Source of the DNA: Chitinophagaceae bacterium C216
Lineage (GTDB): Bacteria; Bacteroidota; Bacteroidia; Chitinophagales; Chitinophagaceae
Assembly: GCA_028485475.2 (NCBI GenBank)
Contig: CP144143.1
Location: 868,001 to 932,000 of the forward strand
DNA length: 64,000 bases
Direction: 5' to 3'
Within the stretch, counting starts at the first letter, position 1. The number at the start of each line of letters is the position of its first letter. The notes beneath the pieces are model-generated. The model was not told the DNA's origin. It did not search any database and was given only the letters and a program-made list of their open reading frames with translations. Positions 53,758 to 61,736 of the stretch are shown piece by piece. The translations under genes were made by a program, and so were the position numbers.

Positions 53758-54717
53758 TTATAATCGTTTAATTGCATTTGCTATGATATGCGGTTTGCCC
53801 AGTGTGTAATAGTGTAATACCGGTACACCGTTCTTCTTTAGGTCGCGGCTTTGCTCCAGCAGCCACTCTTCGCCCACTTTTTCCACATCTTCGTTGTTTT
53901 TGCATTTCAATACTTCATTGCAAAGCTCGCTAGGAAGGTCTATGGAGAAAACTTTGGGCAAGGTAGTTAACTGTTTCTTGGTAGATATGGGCTTGAGACC
54001 TGGAATGATAGGTACATTAATACCTTTGGCCCGACAAGCATCCACAAAGGCGTAGTATTTGGCGTTGTCGAAAAACATCTGGGTAACGATATAATCCGCT
54101 CCTGCATCTACTTTGGCTTTCAGGTAAACCAAATCGGTTTCCATATTAGGTGCCTCGAAATGCTTTTCGGGATATCCGGCCACACCTATGCAGAAGGATG
54201 TCTTGCGACTATTGATGAGTTCTTCTTCTAAATAGATGCCATTATTGAGATTGACTACCTGTTTTAATAAGTCGATAGCATATCGATGCCCATCGGGATG
54301 CGGTATAAACGCGGTTTCGTGCTTAGCGGCATCGCCACGCAATACCAGCACATTGTCAATTCCGAGGTATTGCAGGTTGATGAGTGCGTCTTCGGTTTCG
54401 GTAATACTGAATCCACCGCAGATTAGGTGAGGTACCGTATCTACGTTGTACTTGTTCATAATAGCGGCACATATGCTTTCGGTTCCGGGTCTTTTGCGGA
54501 TGGTAACTTTTTTAAAGCTGCCATCGGGATTTTTGCGGAATTCGTGCTCGCTGCGATGGTAGGTAACGTTGATATAGGCAGGATGAAACTCCATTAACGG
54601 GTCCATATGCTCATAAAGCGCTTCGATGCCTTTGCCCTTCAAGGGAGGTAGTACTTCAAAAGATATCAGCGTTTCGTTTTTCTCCTTCGCCCTATTAATG
54701 TGTTCTATTACCTTCAT
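53758..54717 (-). CDS. metF: Methylenetetrahydrofolate reductase
   Basis: 319 residues. It reduces 5,10-methylene-THF to 5-methyl-THF with FAD. Motifs of the TIM barrel are visible: 'ISFEVLPPLKGKG', 'YINVTYHRSEHE', 'VPHLICGGFSITETEDAL', 'NVLVLRGDA', 'GADYIVTQMFFDNAKYYAF' and 'IPIIPGLKPISTKKQL'. A TAATTTTG element lies at 54738-54745 in front of the start. No other methionine or folate gene is adjacent. Confidence 0.95.
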   Translation of the reverse strand: MKVIEHINRAKEKNETLISFEVLPPLKGKGIEALYEHMDPLMEFHPAYINVTYHRSEHEFRKNPDGSFKKVTIRKRPGTESICAAIMNKYNVDTVPHLICGGFSITETEDALINLQYLGIDNVLVLRGDAAKHETAFIPHPDGHRYAIDLLKQVVNLNNGIYLEEELINSRKTSFCIGVAGYPEKHFEAPNMETDLVYLKAKVDAGADYIVTQMFFDNAKYYAFVDACRAKGINVPIIPGLKPISTKKQLTTLPKVFSIDLPSELCNEVLKCKNNEDVEKVGEEWLLEQSRDLKKNGVPVLHYYTLGKPHIIANAIKRL

Positions 54718-54835
54718 GGCCTTTTTTTAGTAAGGGGCAAAATTAAGGTTCATTGCTAAAAAAATAGCAATCTTGTAGACTTTTGGCTTTCAGTACATGT
54801 TGTAGATGAGATAATGGTACTAACCTAAACTTGGT

Positions 54836-54843
54836 TATCTTTG
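54836..54843 (+). promoter_or_regulatory. Bacteroidota -7 element of pheS
   Basis: TATCTTTG ends seven bases before the pheS ATG, implying a leaderless or very short-leader mRNA. No convincing -33 element at the standard spacing. Confidence 0.45.
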
Positions 54844-54849
54844 CGGGCT

Positions 54850-55890
54850 ATGCAGGACTTGTTACAGAAAATAGAAGCGTATAAAGCAGAAGTAAGCTCG
54901 TTTAATGCAACGGATACTAAGCAAGTGGAAGAATTTCGCATTAAATGGCTGGGATCAAAGGGGCTGGTGAAAAGCCTGATGGGCGAAATGAAAAACGTGC
55001 CTAACGAGCAAAAGCGTGAGGCGGGTCAGTTGCTGAACGAGTTTAAAAATTTTGTGGAAGAGAAGTTTAATGCCTTAAAGGAAGCTACGGAAGCATCAGA
55101 GCAAAGTGGGGCGACCCTTGATTTGACCCTACCCGGAGATGAAACTCCGCTAGGTAGTAGACACCCAATTGCTTTAATGCGTAACCGTATTATTGCTATT
55201 TTCCAGCGACTGGGATTTGCAGTGGCTGAGGGTCCTGAAATAGAAGATGACTGGCATAATTTTACTGCGTTGAATTTGCCCGAGCATCACCCTGCACGGG
55301 ATATGCAGGATACTTTTTATATCGATGCGGGTCAAAACAGTGCGGTAGACTGGTTGCTACGTACACATACTAGCAATACGCAGATCCGTGAAATGGAAAA
55401 GGGCAAACTGCCTATCCGTGTGATTTGTCCCGGACGTGTATATCGTAACGAAACCATCAGTGCACGAAGCCATTGTTTCTTCCATCAGGTAGAAGGTTTA
55501 TATATCGATGAGAATGTTTCTTTTGCGGACCTGAAACAAACACTGTACTTCTTCGTAAAAGAAATGTACGGGCAGGACGTGCGTGTTCGCTTCCGTCCTT
55601 CTTATTTCCCTTTTACCGAACCGAGTGCCGAAATGGACGTAAGCTGTTTTATTTGCGGCGGTGAGGGTTGTAACATTTGTAAGAAAACCGGATGGGTAGA
55701 AATACTGGGCTGCGGTATGGTGCATCCTAATGTATTACAAAATTGCGGCATCAACCCCGAAAAGTATACAGGCTTTGCCTTTGGGATGGGAGTTGAGCGC
55801 CCTGCCATGCTGAAATACGGCATCAATGATATCCGCCTGTTTAGCGAAAACGATGTACGCTTCCTGAAGCAGTTTACGAGCGCGTTGTAG
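54850..55890 (+). CDS. pheS: Phenylalanyl-tRNA synthetase alpha subunit
   Basis: 346 residues from the ATG at 54850; the frame's TTG at 54841 lies in the promoter. The N-terminal coiled coil is followed by the class II catalytic core: 'HPIALMRNRIIAIFQRLGF', motif 2 'VYRNETISARSHCFFHQVEGL', and motif 3 'GFAFGMGVERPAMLKYGINDIRLF'. It pairs with PheT to charge tRNA-Phe. pheT is not adjacent. A Cys cluster ('CFICGGEGCNICKKTGWVEI') is a common family feature. Confidence 0.97.
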   Translation: MQDLLQKIEAYKAEVSSFNATDTKQVEEFRIKWLGSKGLVKSLMGEMKNVPNEQKREAGQLLNEFKNFVEEKFNALKEATEASEQSGATLDLTLPGDETPLGSRHPIALMRNRIIAIFQRLGFAVAEGPEIEDDWHNFTALNLPEHHPARDMQDTFYIDAGQNSAVDWLLRTHTSNTQIREMEKGKLPIRVICPGRVYRNETISARSHCFFHQVEGLYIDENVSFADLKQTLYFFVKEMYGQDVRVRFRPSYFPFTEPSAEMDVSCFICGGEGCNICKKTGWVEILGCGMVHPNVLQNCGINPEKYTGFAFGMGVERPAMLKYGINDIRLFSENDVRFLKQFTSAL

Positions 55891-55901
55891 GATACGTGTT
55901 A

Positions 55902-55932
55902 GGCGTTTATATTTTCATTACTGATAAACGCC
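55902..55932. terminator. Possible shared terminator hairpin
   Basis: Perfect 9-base arms (55902-55910 and 55924-55932) with a 13-base loop, between the convergent pheS and CCA enzyme genes. The right arm is within the last codons of the CCA enzyme. There is no strong T-run. Confidence 0.4.
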
Positions 55933-57357
55933 GATTTCCCTTGCTTTTTGATAAAGGTATTCCAGTGCCGCTTCGCGGGTATTGGCTACAGCGCCATCTA
56001 GAATGGCATCTTTTAAGCTGTCTTTTAAAATGCCCACCGGCTTGGATGGGGGAAGATTGAACAGTTGCATGATTTCTACGCCATCAATAGGAGGCTGCCA
56101 ATTGCGGATATGGTCTTTTTCTTCCACTTCCTTGCAGCGCCTACGTACCAGCTTAAAGTTGTCGAGGTAGCGCTGCACTTTTTGTTTGTTTTTACTGGTA
56201 ATATCGGCTTCGCACAAGGTCATAAGTGCCTCGAAGTCATCGCCGGCATCGAATAGTAACCGGCGTATGGCGGAGTCGGTAATATTTTCTTTTGTAAGGC
56301 TGATAGGGCGCAAGTGAAGCATTACCAGCTTTTTCACAAAACGCATTTTTTCGTTGAGGGGTAGCTTCAGCTCGTTGAAGATTTTAGGCACCATTTTTCC
56401 GCCTACTACTTCATGCCCGTGAAAGGTCCAGCCGTGACCTTCTTCAAACTTTTTGGTGGCGGGTTTACCTATATCGTGCAATATAGCTGCCCATCTCAAC
56501 CATAGGTCATTGCTTTTTTGGGCAACATTATCCAGTACCTGTAGGGTGTGATAGAAATTGTCTTTGTGGCCGTGGCCATCGATATATTCCGCACCCGCCA
56601 ACGCAGCCATCTTGGGGAAGATAAGTGCGAGCAGTCCGGTTTTATACAGCAGGTCAAAACCCACTGAAGGCTTAGGTGCTAGAATAATTTTATTGAGTTC
56701 GTCTGTAATTCTTTCCTGTGATATGATTTTAATTCGTTCTGCTTGATCGGTGATTGCCAACAGTGTTTCGCTAGCGATGGTAAAATTCAATTGTGTAGCA
56801 AAGCGAATGGCGCGCATCATGCGCAACGGGTCATCACTGAAAGTCTGTTCCGGGTCGAGCGGCGTAATAATGGTTTTGTCTTCAAGATGTTTTAGACCGC
56901 CGAATGGGTCGATTAGCTTTCCGAAATTGTTTTTATTGAGGCTGATAGCCAGTGCATTGATAGTGAAATCTCTTCTTTTCTGATCATCCTCTAATGTGCC
57001 GGGTTGTACTTGTGGTTTGCGGCTATGGCGTTGGTAGCTTTCTTTACGGGCACCTACAAATTCAATTTCAAAGGTGATGTCTTTGCCTTGTGGTGTGCGT
57101 AGGGTAGTCTTTATTTGTGCAGTACCAAAGTTCTTAAATATGTTCACTTTGGGCACAGGTAAGAATCTTGCAGCTACTGCTTTAGCCAGTGCAATGCCAT
57201 CACCTACACATACTACATCCGCATCTTTGGTAGGCCGGTCCAGCAATTTATCGCGTACAAATCCTCCTACCAGATAGCTTTCCAGATGTAACTCCTGTGC
57301 TGCATCAGCTATTTTATCGATGATGATTTTTTCCTGGTCGTTTAATTCAATATCCAT
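55918..57357 (-). CDS. CCA-adding-type tRNA nucleotidyltransferase with HD domain
   Basis: 479 residues from the ATG at 57357. The N-terminal nucleotidyltransferase head has 'YLVGGFVRDKLLDRPTKDADVVCVG' (GG and DxD metal pair), 'RRDFTINALAISL' and 'FSDDPLRMMRAIRFATQL'. The C-terminal HD domain has 'ILHDIGKPATKKFEEG'. It is either a full CCA-adding enzyme, an A-adding enzyme, or a poly(A) polymerase; the sequence alone does not decide. No poly(A)-polymerase-type basic tail is seen. Confidence 0.92.
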   Translation of the reverse strand: MDIELNDQEKIIIDKIADAAQELHLESYLVGGFVRDKLLDRPTKDADVVCVGDGIALAKAVAARFLPVPKVNIFKNFGTAQIKTTLRTPQGKDITFEIEFVGARKESYQRHSRKPQVQPGTLEDDQKRRDFTINALAISLNKNNFGKLIDPFGGLKHLEDKTIITPLDPEQTFSDDPLRMMRAIRFATQLNFTIASETLLAITDQAERIKIISQERITDELNKIILAPKPSVGFDLLYKTGLLALIFPKMAALAGAEYIDGHGHKDNFYHTLQVLDNVAQKSNDLWLRWAAILHDIGKPATKKFEEGHGWTFHGHEVVGGKMVPKIFNELKLPLNEKMRFVKKLVMLHLRPISLTKENITDSAIRRLLFDAGDDFEALMTLCEADITSKNKQKVQRYLDNFKLVRRRCKEVEEKDHIRNWQPPIDGVEIMQLFNLPPSKPVGILKDSLKDAILDGAVANTREAALEYLYQKAREIGVYQ

Positions 57358-57454
57358 GCGCAACAAAGATAATGTTAGCTTATGGAGTTTACATGTGATA
57401 TAGGGTAAAACTTATCAAAAGACCTGTATACGCTTAACTGTTATTTGATATATT

Positions 57455-58021
57455 TTATTTTCGAATAATTTCTGGGGTACCATCGTTCCAGCGTATGATG
57501 GATGAAGGCTGTGCTGGACTGTTATCATCCTGGCGATATTGTACCACATAATCCACTCCGTTTTTAATAGGCTCATTAATAGCCGCAAATTGCGAGGGTG
57601 TAGGTTCTCCGGAAATATTGGCCGAGGTTGAAACAATCGGTTTTCCAAAACGCTTGATGAGTGCTCTACAGAATTCGTCCTTACAAATTCTGATGGCAAT
57701 ACTGCCGTCTTCGGCAAGCAGGTTGTCGGCAAAACCCAATCCGTGTTCATAAATAACAGTGGTGGGTTTGCTGACGGTATCGAGATAATCGAAAAGCCCT
57801 AAATCTACCGAGGCGGTGTGGTGTAGGATATCGCGCTCGGAAGCAACTAATACAATGAGCGCTTTACTATCGTCGCGTTTTTTTAATGCATATACTTTTG
57901 AAACTGCCTCGGGATTGGTAGCATCACATCCAATACCCCATACGGTATCGGTAGGGTATAAGATGGTGCCACCTGATTGCAATACTTCAATACATTTTTT
58001 GATATCTGCTTCAAAAACCAT
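57455..58021 (-). CDS. tsaC: L-threonylcarbamoyladenylate synthase (YrdC/Sua5-type)
   Basis: 188 residues, one YrdC domain without the C-terminal Sua5 extension. It makes threonylcarbamoyl-AMP for the t6A37 modification of ANN-decoding tRNAs. Motifs: 'GGTILYPTDTVWGIGCDA', 'VSKVYALKKRDDSKALIVLV', 'IAIRICKDEF' and 'KPIVSTSANISGEP'. It is 29 bases downstream of the GT4 gene start, on the same strand. Confidence 0.93.
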   Translation of the reverse strand: MVFEADIKKCIEVLQSGGTILYPTDTVWGIGCDATNPEAVSKVYALKKRDDSKALIVLVASERDILHHTASVDLGLFDYLDTVSKPTTVIYEHGLGFADNLLAEDGSIAIRICKDEFCRALIKRFGKPIVSTSANISGEPTPSQFAAINEPIKNGVDYVVQYRQDDNSPAQPSSIIRWNDGTPEIIRK

Positions 58022-58050
58022 ATGTATTCGCTTATAATCCGATACAAAGT

Positions 58051-59211
58051 TTATTTATTATTCAGTGCTGCTTGATAGATATTTATTACTGATTGTACAT
58101 ACACTTCCGGTGCGAAGCGTTGTACATTGATAAAACCTTTTGCTATGGCTTGTTGGCGATAAAGAGCATCGCCATAAAATTTTCTAAATCCTTCTGCCAT
58201 TTCTTCGGGCTTTTCGGGGTGGACATAGAAGGCCGCATCGCCACCGATTTCGGGCATGCAAGAAGTGGAAGACGTGATAACCGGAACTCCTCCGGACATT
58301 GCTTCGATAATAGGTAGCCCAAATCCTTCATAGAAGGATGGATAAATCATCGCCGTCGCCATTTGATACAGTGCCGGGAAATCTTCCGTTTCTACAAAAG
58401 GTTTTTTACCCGCAGCGGCCAGCGCATCGGTCAGAAAAATCACTTTATCTTGTAGCCGATTGTCGGCAAGATATTGTTTTACTTTCTTCTTATAGGCCCC
58501 GCCTTTACCCACTACTACCAATGGCAAGGGGATCTCCTGTTGCACCAGCTGCAAAGCTTTACAGATGTTCAGCAGATTTTTTCTTTCAATGATAGTTCCT
58601 ACATGCAGAAAAAACTCTCGCGGCAAATTGTATTTAGCCCGTATTCGTTCTTTTTTTTCCTCGCTTACAATATTGCTGAAGATAGGATCACAGCTTTGGT
58701 AGGCCACATCAATCTTTGAAGGATTGATATGATAGGTGTTGGTGATATGGCGTTTTGTTTCCTCACTGATGGCCATAATTCTGTTGGCGTACTTACATGC
58801 ATAGCGCATTTTGCTGCGATATATTTTGGTGCTGATAAAGCTGAAGTCTGAGGGGTATAGCTCGGCAAAAAGATCGTGTATGGTTACTACTGATGGAATA
58901 CCTGTTGTATGTATACCGCTTGGGATTTCCTGGCTAAGTCCGTGATACAGATCTATTTGCAATCTTTTTAGATCTTTACATATCCATTTGCTTCGCCAAG
59001 CTCCTCTCAGTATTTTATGCAGTGGTGCCGAAGGTTGCACTTCTTGTATATGGCTGGCTTGAGGGCGAAACATACTTCCCGGTTTGGGATTGAATAGGAA
59101 GTATCGATGCTCGGGATGATACGATGCCAATAATTCTACGAGTACCCGGCTGAAAAATCCCAGTCCTGTATCATTATGATAAGCCCGTTTTGCATCAAAA
59201 CCTATGTTCAT
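58051..59211 (-). CDS. Glycosyltransferase family 4 protein
   Basis: 386 residues with the GT-B fold. The C-terminal half has 'FLHVGTIIERKNLLNICKAL', 'YPSFYEGFGLPIIEAMSGGVPVITSS' and 'EIGGDAAFYVHPEKPEEM', with the EGFGLPxxE motif of retaining GT4 enzymes. The N-terminal 'GLGFFSRVLVELL' binds the acceptor. Sugar and acceptor unknown; a cell-surface glycan is likely. A TATCTTTG element (59217-59224) ends six bases before the ATG. Divergent from dapD. Confidence 0.92.
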   Translation of the reverse strand: MNIGFDAKRAYHNDTGLGFFSRVLVELLASYHPEHRYFLFNPKPGSMFRPQASHIQEVQPSAPLHKILRGAWRSKWICKDLKRLQIDLYHGLSQEIPSGIHTTGIPSVVTIHDLFAELYPSDFSFISTKIYRSKMRYACKYANRIMAISEETKRHITNTYHINPSKIDVAYQSCDPIFSNIVSEEKKERIRAKYNLPREFFLHVGTIIERKNLLNICKALQLVQQEIPLPLVVVGKGGAYKKKVKQYLADNRLQDKVIFLTDALAAAGKKPFVETEDFPALYQMATAMIYPSFYEGFGLPIIEAMSGGVPVITSSTSCMPEIGGDAAFYVHPEKPEEMAEGFRKFYGDALYRQQAIAKGFINVQRFAPEVYVQSVINIYQAALNNK

Positions 59212-59234
59212 AAAGACAAAGATAGCTATTGACT

Positions 59235-59265
59235 ATTGACCATTCGCTATTCAACATTATCTTTG
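59235..59265 (+). promoter_or_regulatory. Promoter of dapD
   Basis: TTG at 59235-59237, 20 bases, then TATCTTTG at 59258-59265, 20 bases before the ATG. It is back to back with the -7 element of the divergent GT4 gene. Confidence 0.65.
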
Positions 59266-59285
59266 CTAGAATACAAATTTTTACT

Positions 59286-60092
59286 ATGCAGGATCTAATA
59301 TTAGAAGCTTGGGCAAACCGAGAATTGCTAAAAGACAAGAAATACAGCGATGCTGTACGTGAAGTAATTGAAGGATTAGACAAAGGCGCTTTGCGTGTTG
59401 CCGAAAAAAACGGAGATAAATGGAAAGTGAATGAGTGGGTAAAACAGGCTATCCTGATGTATTTTGCCATACAGCCCATGCAAACTTGGGATGTAGATCC
59501 CTTTGAGTATTACGATAAAATGTTATTGAAGAAGGATTATGAGAAGCTGGGCGTTAGGGCTGTACCACCGGCAACGGCACGCTATGGTTCCTATCTGGCT
59601 AAAAACGTAGTATTGATGCCTTCTTATGTAAACATTGGTGCCTATGTAGATGAAGGCACTATGGTGGATACATGGGCTACAGTAGGAAGCTGTGCGCAGA
59701 TTGGCAAAAACGTGCATCTGAGTGGAGGTGTGGGTATCGGAGGAGTGTTGGAACCCTTACAAGCCAGTCCGGTAATTATAGAAGACGGATGTTTCCTGGG
59801 TAGCCGCTGTATTGTGGTAGAAGGAGTAATCGTAGAAAAAGAAGCGGTATTGGGTGCTAATGTGGTGCTTACCAAAAGTACGCGTATTATCGACGTAAGT
59901 AAGGAAGTGCCTATAGAGACAAAGGGACGTATTCCTGCTCGTAGTGTGGTAATCCCCGGAACCTATACTAAAAAATTCCCAGCAGGAGAATATCAAGTAC
60001 CCTGTGCGCTGATTATTGGGAAACGTAAAGCCAGCACTGATTTAAAAACTAGCCTCAACGACGCTTTGCGTGATTTCAACGTAGCGGTTTAA
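59286..60092 (+). CDS. dapD: Tetrahydrodipicolinate N-succinyltransferase
   Basis: 268 residues from the ATG at 59286; the upstream extension of the frame runs through the promoter. DapD transfers succinyl from succinyl-CoA in lysine and diaminopimelate synthesis. The helical N-terminus precedes a hexapeptide-repeat beta-helix ('SYVNIGAYVDEGTMVDTWATVGSCAQIG', 'GVGIGGVLEPLQASPVIIEDGCFLGSRCIVVEG'). Monocistronic with a strong terminator. Confidence 0.97.
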   Translation: MQDLILEAWANRELLKDKKYSDAVREVIEGLDKGALRVAEKNGDKWKVNEWVKQAILMYFAIQPMQTWDVDPFEYYDKMLLKKDYEKLGVRAVPPATARYGSYLAKNVVLMPSYVNIGAYVDEGTMVDTWATVGSCAQIGKNVHLSGGVGIGGVLEPLQASPVIIEDGCFLGSRCIVVEGVIVEKEAVLGANVVLTKSTRIIDVSKEVPIETKGRIPARSVVIPGTYTKKFPAGEYQVPCALIIGKRKASTDLKTSLNDALRDFNVAV

Positions 60093-60102
60093 TAAAATAT
60101 AC

Positions 60103-60145
60103 AGCGTATAGCAAAGAGATAATTTTGCTATACGCTTATTTTTTA
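60103..60145 (+). terminator. Rho-independent terminator of dapD
   Basis: A perfect 13-base stem (60103-60115 and 60124-60136), an eight-base loop and a T-rich tail. The most upstream possible rsgA start (60125) is inside this hairpin, which argues against it. Confidence 0.87.
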
Positions 60146-60163
60146 ATCTTAATTTATTGTTTA

Positions 60164-61093
60164 TTGAAAGCGCTCGTATATAGGTCAACCGGCAGTTGGT
60201 ATACTGTTAAGGACGAAAAAGGTCAATTTTATAATGCTCGTATCAAGGGTGTATTTAAGATTGACGATGACATTACGAGCACAAACCCTATTGCTGTAGG
60301 TGATGAAGTAACAATAGAACCGGAAAATGTAACGGAGGATACAGCCATTATCACTGATATCCTTCCTCGAAAAAATTACATCAACCGTCAGTCGCCACGG
60401 GTAAAGCATCAGCAGCATATTATTGCTGCTAATTTGGATCAGTCATTGCTTATAGCCACTTTGAAAGATCCCCGCACCTCGCAAGGATTTATCGATCGTT
60501 TTTTGGTGGTTTGCGAGATGTATCACGTACCTGCCGTTATTGTTTTTAATAAAATTGATATCTATCGCGATAAAGAACAGGAGAAACTAAAAGAGTTGCA
60601 GGAGATGTATGCTGCTCTGGGATATAAAGTCTTTCCTGTGAGTGTAGAGCATAAAAGCGGTCTTGACACTTTAGAGGCTTTACTAAAAGATCGAACCACA
60701 CTGGTTAGTGGTCATAGTGGTGTGGGAAAATCTACATTTATTAATTATCTACTACCTGATCAGCAAATTAAAACCCAAACCGTGAGTAAGTGGAGCGGAA
60801 AAGGGCTGCATACTACTACTTTTGCCACCATGTACGATTTGCCGGAAGGAGGGAGAATAATAGATACCCCCGGTATTCGGGAGCTGGCCGTTACAGGACT
60901 GGAAAGAGAAGAACTCTCTCATTATTTTCCAGAAATGCGCGAACGTCTGCACGATTGTCGCTACAATAACTGTATACATATCAATGAACCTGATTGTGCC
61001 ATTAAGGAAGCTGTTAATAACGGGCACATTCACCCCGACAGATATGTGAGTTATCTTACTATTCTGGAAAGTATCAACACTAAGAATTACTGA
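60164..61093 (+). CDS. rsgA: Small ribosomal subunit biogenesis GTPase RsgA
   Basis: 309 residues from a TTG start at 60164, which gives the family start 'MKALVYRSTGSWYTV'. RsgA checks late 30S assembly. The N-terminal OB fold comes first, then the circularly permuted G domain: 'VFNKIDI' (G4) before 'SGHSGVGKSTFINYL' (G1) and 'IIDTPGIRELAV' (G3). The C-terminal zinc site has Cys and His in 'CRYNNCIHINEPDC'. The stop overlaps the convergent carbonic-anhydrase-like gene by seven bases. Confidence 0.95.
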   Translation: MKALVYRSTGSWYTVKDEKGQFYNARIKGVFKIDDDITSTNPIAVGDEVTIEPENVTEDTAIITDILPRKNYINRQSPRVKHQQHIIAANLDQSLLIATLKDPRTSQGFIDRFLVVCEMYHVPAVIVFNKIDIYRDKEQEKLKELQEMYAALGYKVFPVSVEHKSGLDTLEALLKDRTTLVSGHSGVGKSTFINYLLPDQQIKTQTVSKWSGKGLHTTTFATMYDLPEGGRIIDTPGIRELAVTGLEREELSHYFPEMRERLHDCRYNNCIHINEPDCAIKEAVNNGHIHPDRYVSYLTILESINTKNY

Positions 61094-61614
61094 TTGTCGC
61101 TCTCTTTAAACCATCCAGCGTATTTGATATAATTATTGGCAATACGATTGATTTCGCCGTTAATCAATTCTTCTGAAATATCTTTTATTTTTTTGGCAGG
61201 AACGCCTGCATAAATACTCCCGGGTTCGCAAATAGTATTCTCGAGTACTACGGCTCCCGCAGCAATAATTGTGTTACTATGTACAACGGCGTTGTCCATA
61301 ATAATAGCGCCCATTCCTATCAATACATTATCATGTACGGTACAACCATGTACGATAGCATTGTGGCCTATGGAAACATTATTGCCTATAGTAGTACCGG
61401 CTTTTTGATAAGTACAGTGAATACAGGCGCCGTCCTGAATATTTACTTTGTTTCCGATTTTAATAAAGTTTACATCACCACGTACTACCGCATTAAACCA
61501 AACGCTACACTGCTCGCCCATGATTACATCACCCACTATTGTTGCATTAGGCGCAATAAAACAATCTTTTCCCCAAACGGGTGCTTTTCCTTCCACAGGT
61601 AGTATTACTGGCAT
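61087..61614 (-). CDS. Gamma carbonic anhydrase-like hexapeptide protein
   Basis: 175 residues of left-handed beta-helix. The three zinc ligands of gamma-type carbonic anhydrases appear as His66, His84 and His89 ('CIHCT', 'IGHNAIVHG'). The 'VWFNAVVRGDVNFIKIGNKVNIQDGACIH' segment is characteristic of the YrdA/PaaY group. Carbonic anhydrase activity has been shown for only part of the family; some members are acyltransferase-related or serve other roles. Confidence 0.92.
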   Translation of the reverse strand: MPVILPVEGKAPVWGKDCFIAPNATIVGDVIMGEQCSVWFNAVVRGDVNFIKIGNKVNIQDGACIHCTYQKAGTTIGNNVSIGHNAIVHGCTVHDNVLIGMGAIIMDNAVVHSNTIIAAGAVVLENTICEPGSIYAGVPAKKIKDISEELINGEINRIANNYIKYAGWFKESDNQ

Positions 61615-61736
61615 AAATACACGAATTTAACTTTTCAAATTAACGATATTTTTTTCCATTAGGTATATATTTGGCAATAGTTAATATATTCGAAAAAGCA
61701 TACAAAATCAATTTATCAATATTTACATTTTACTTC

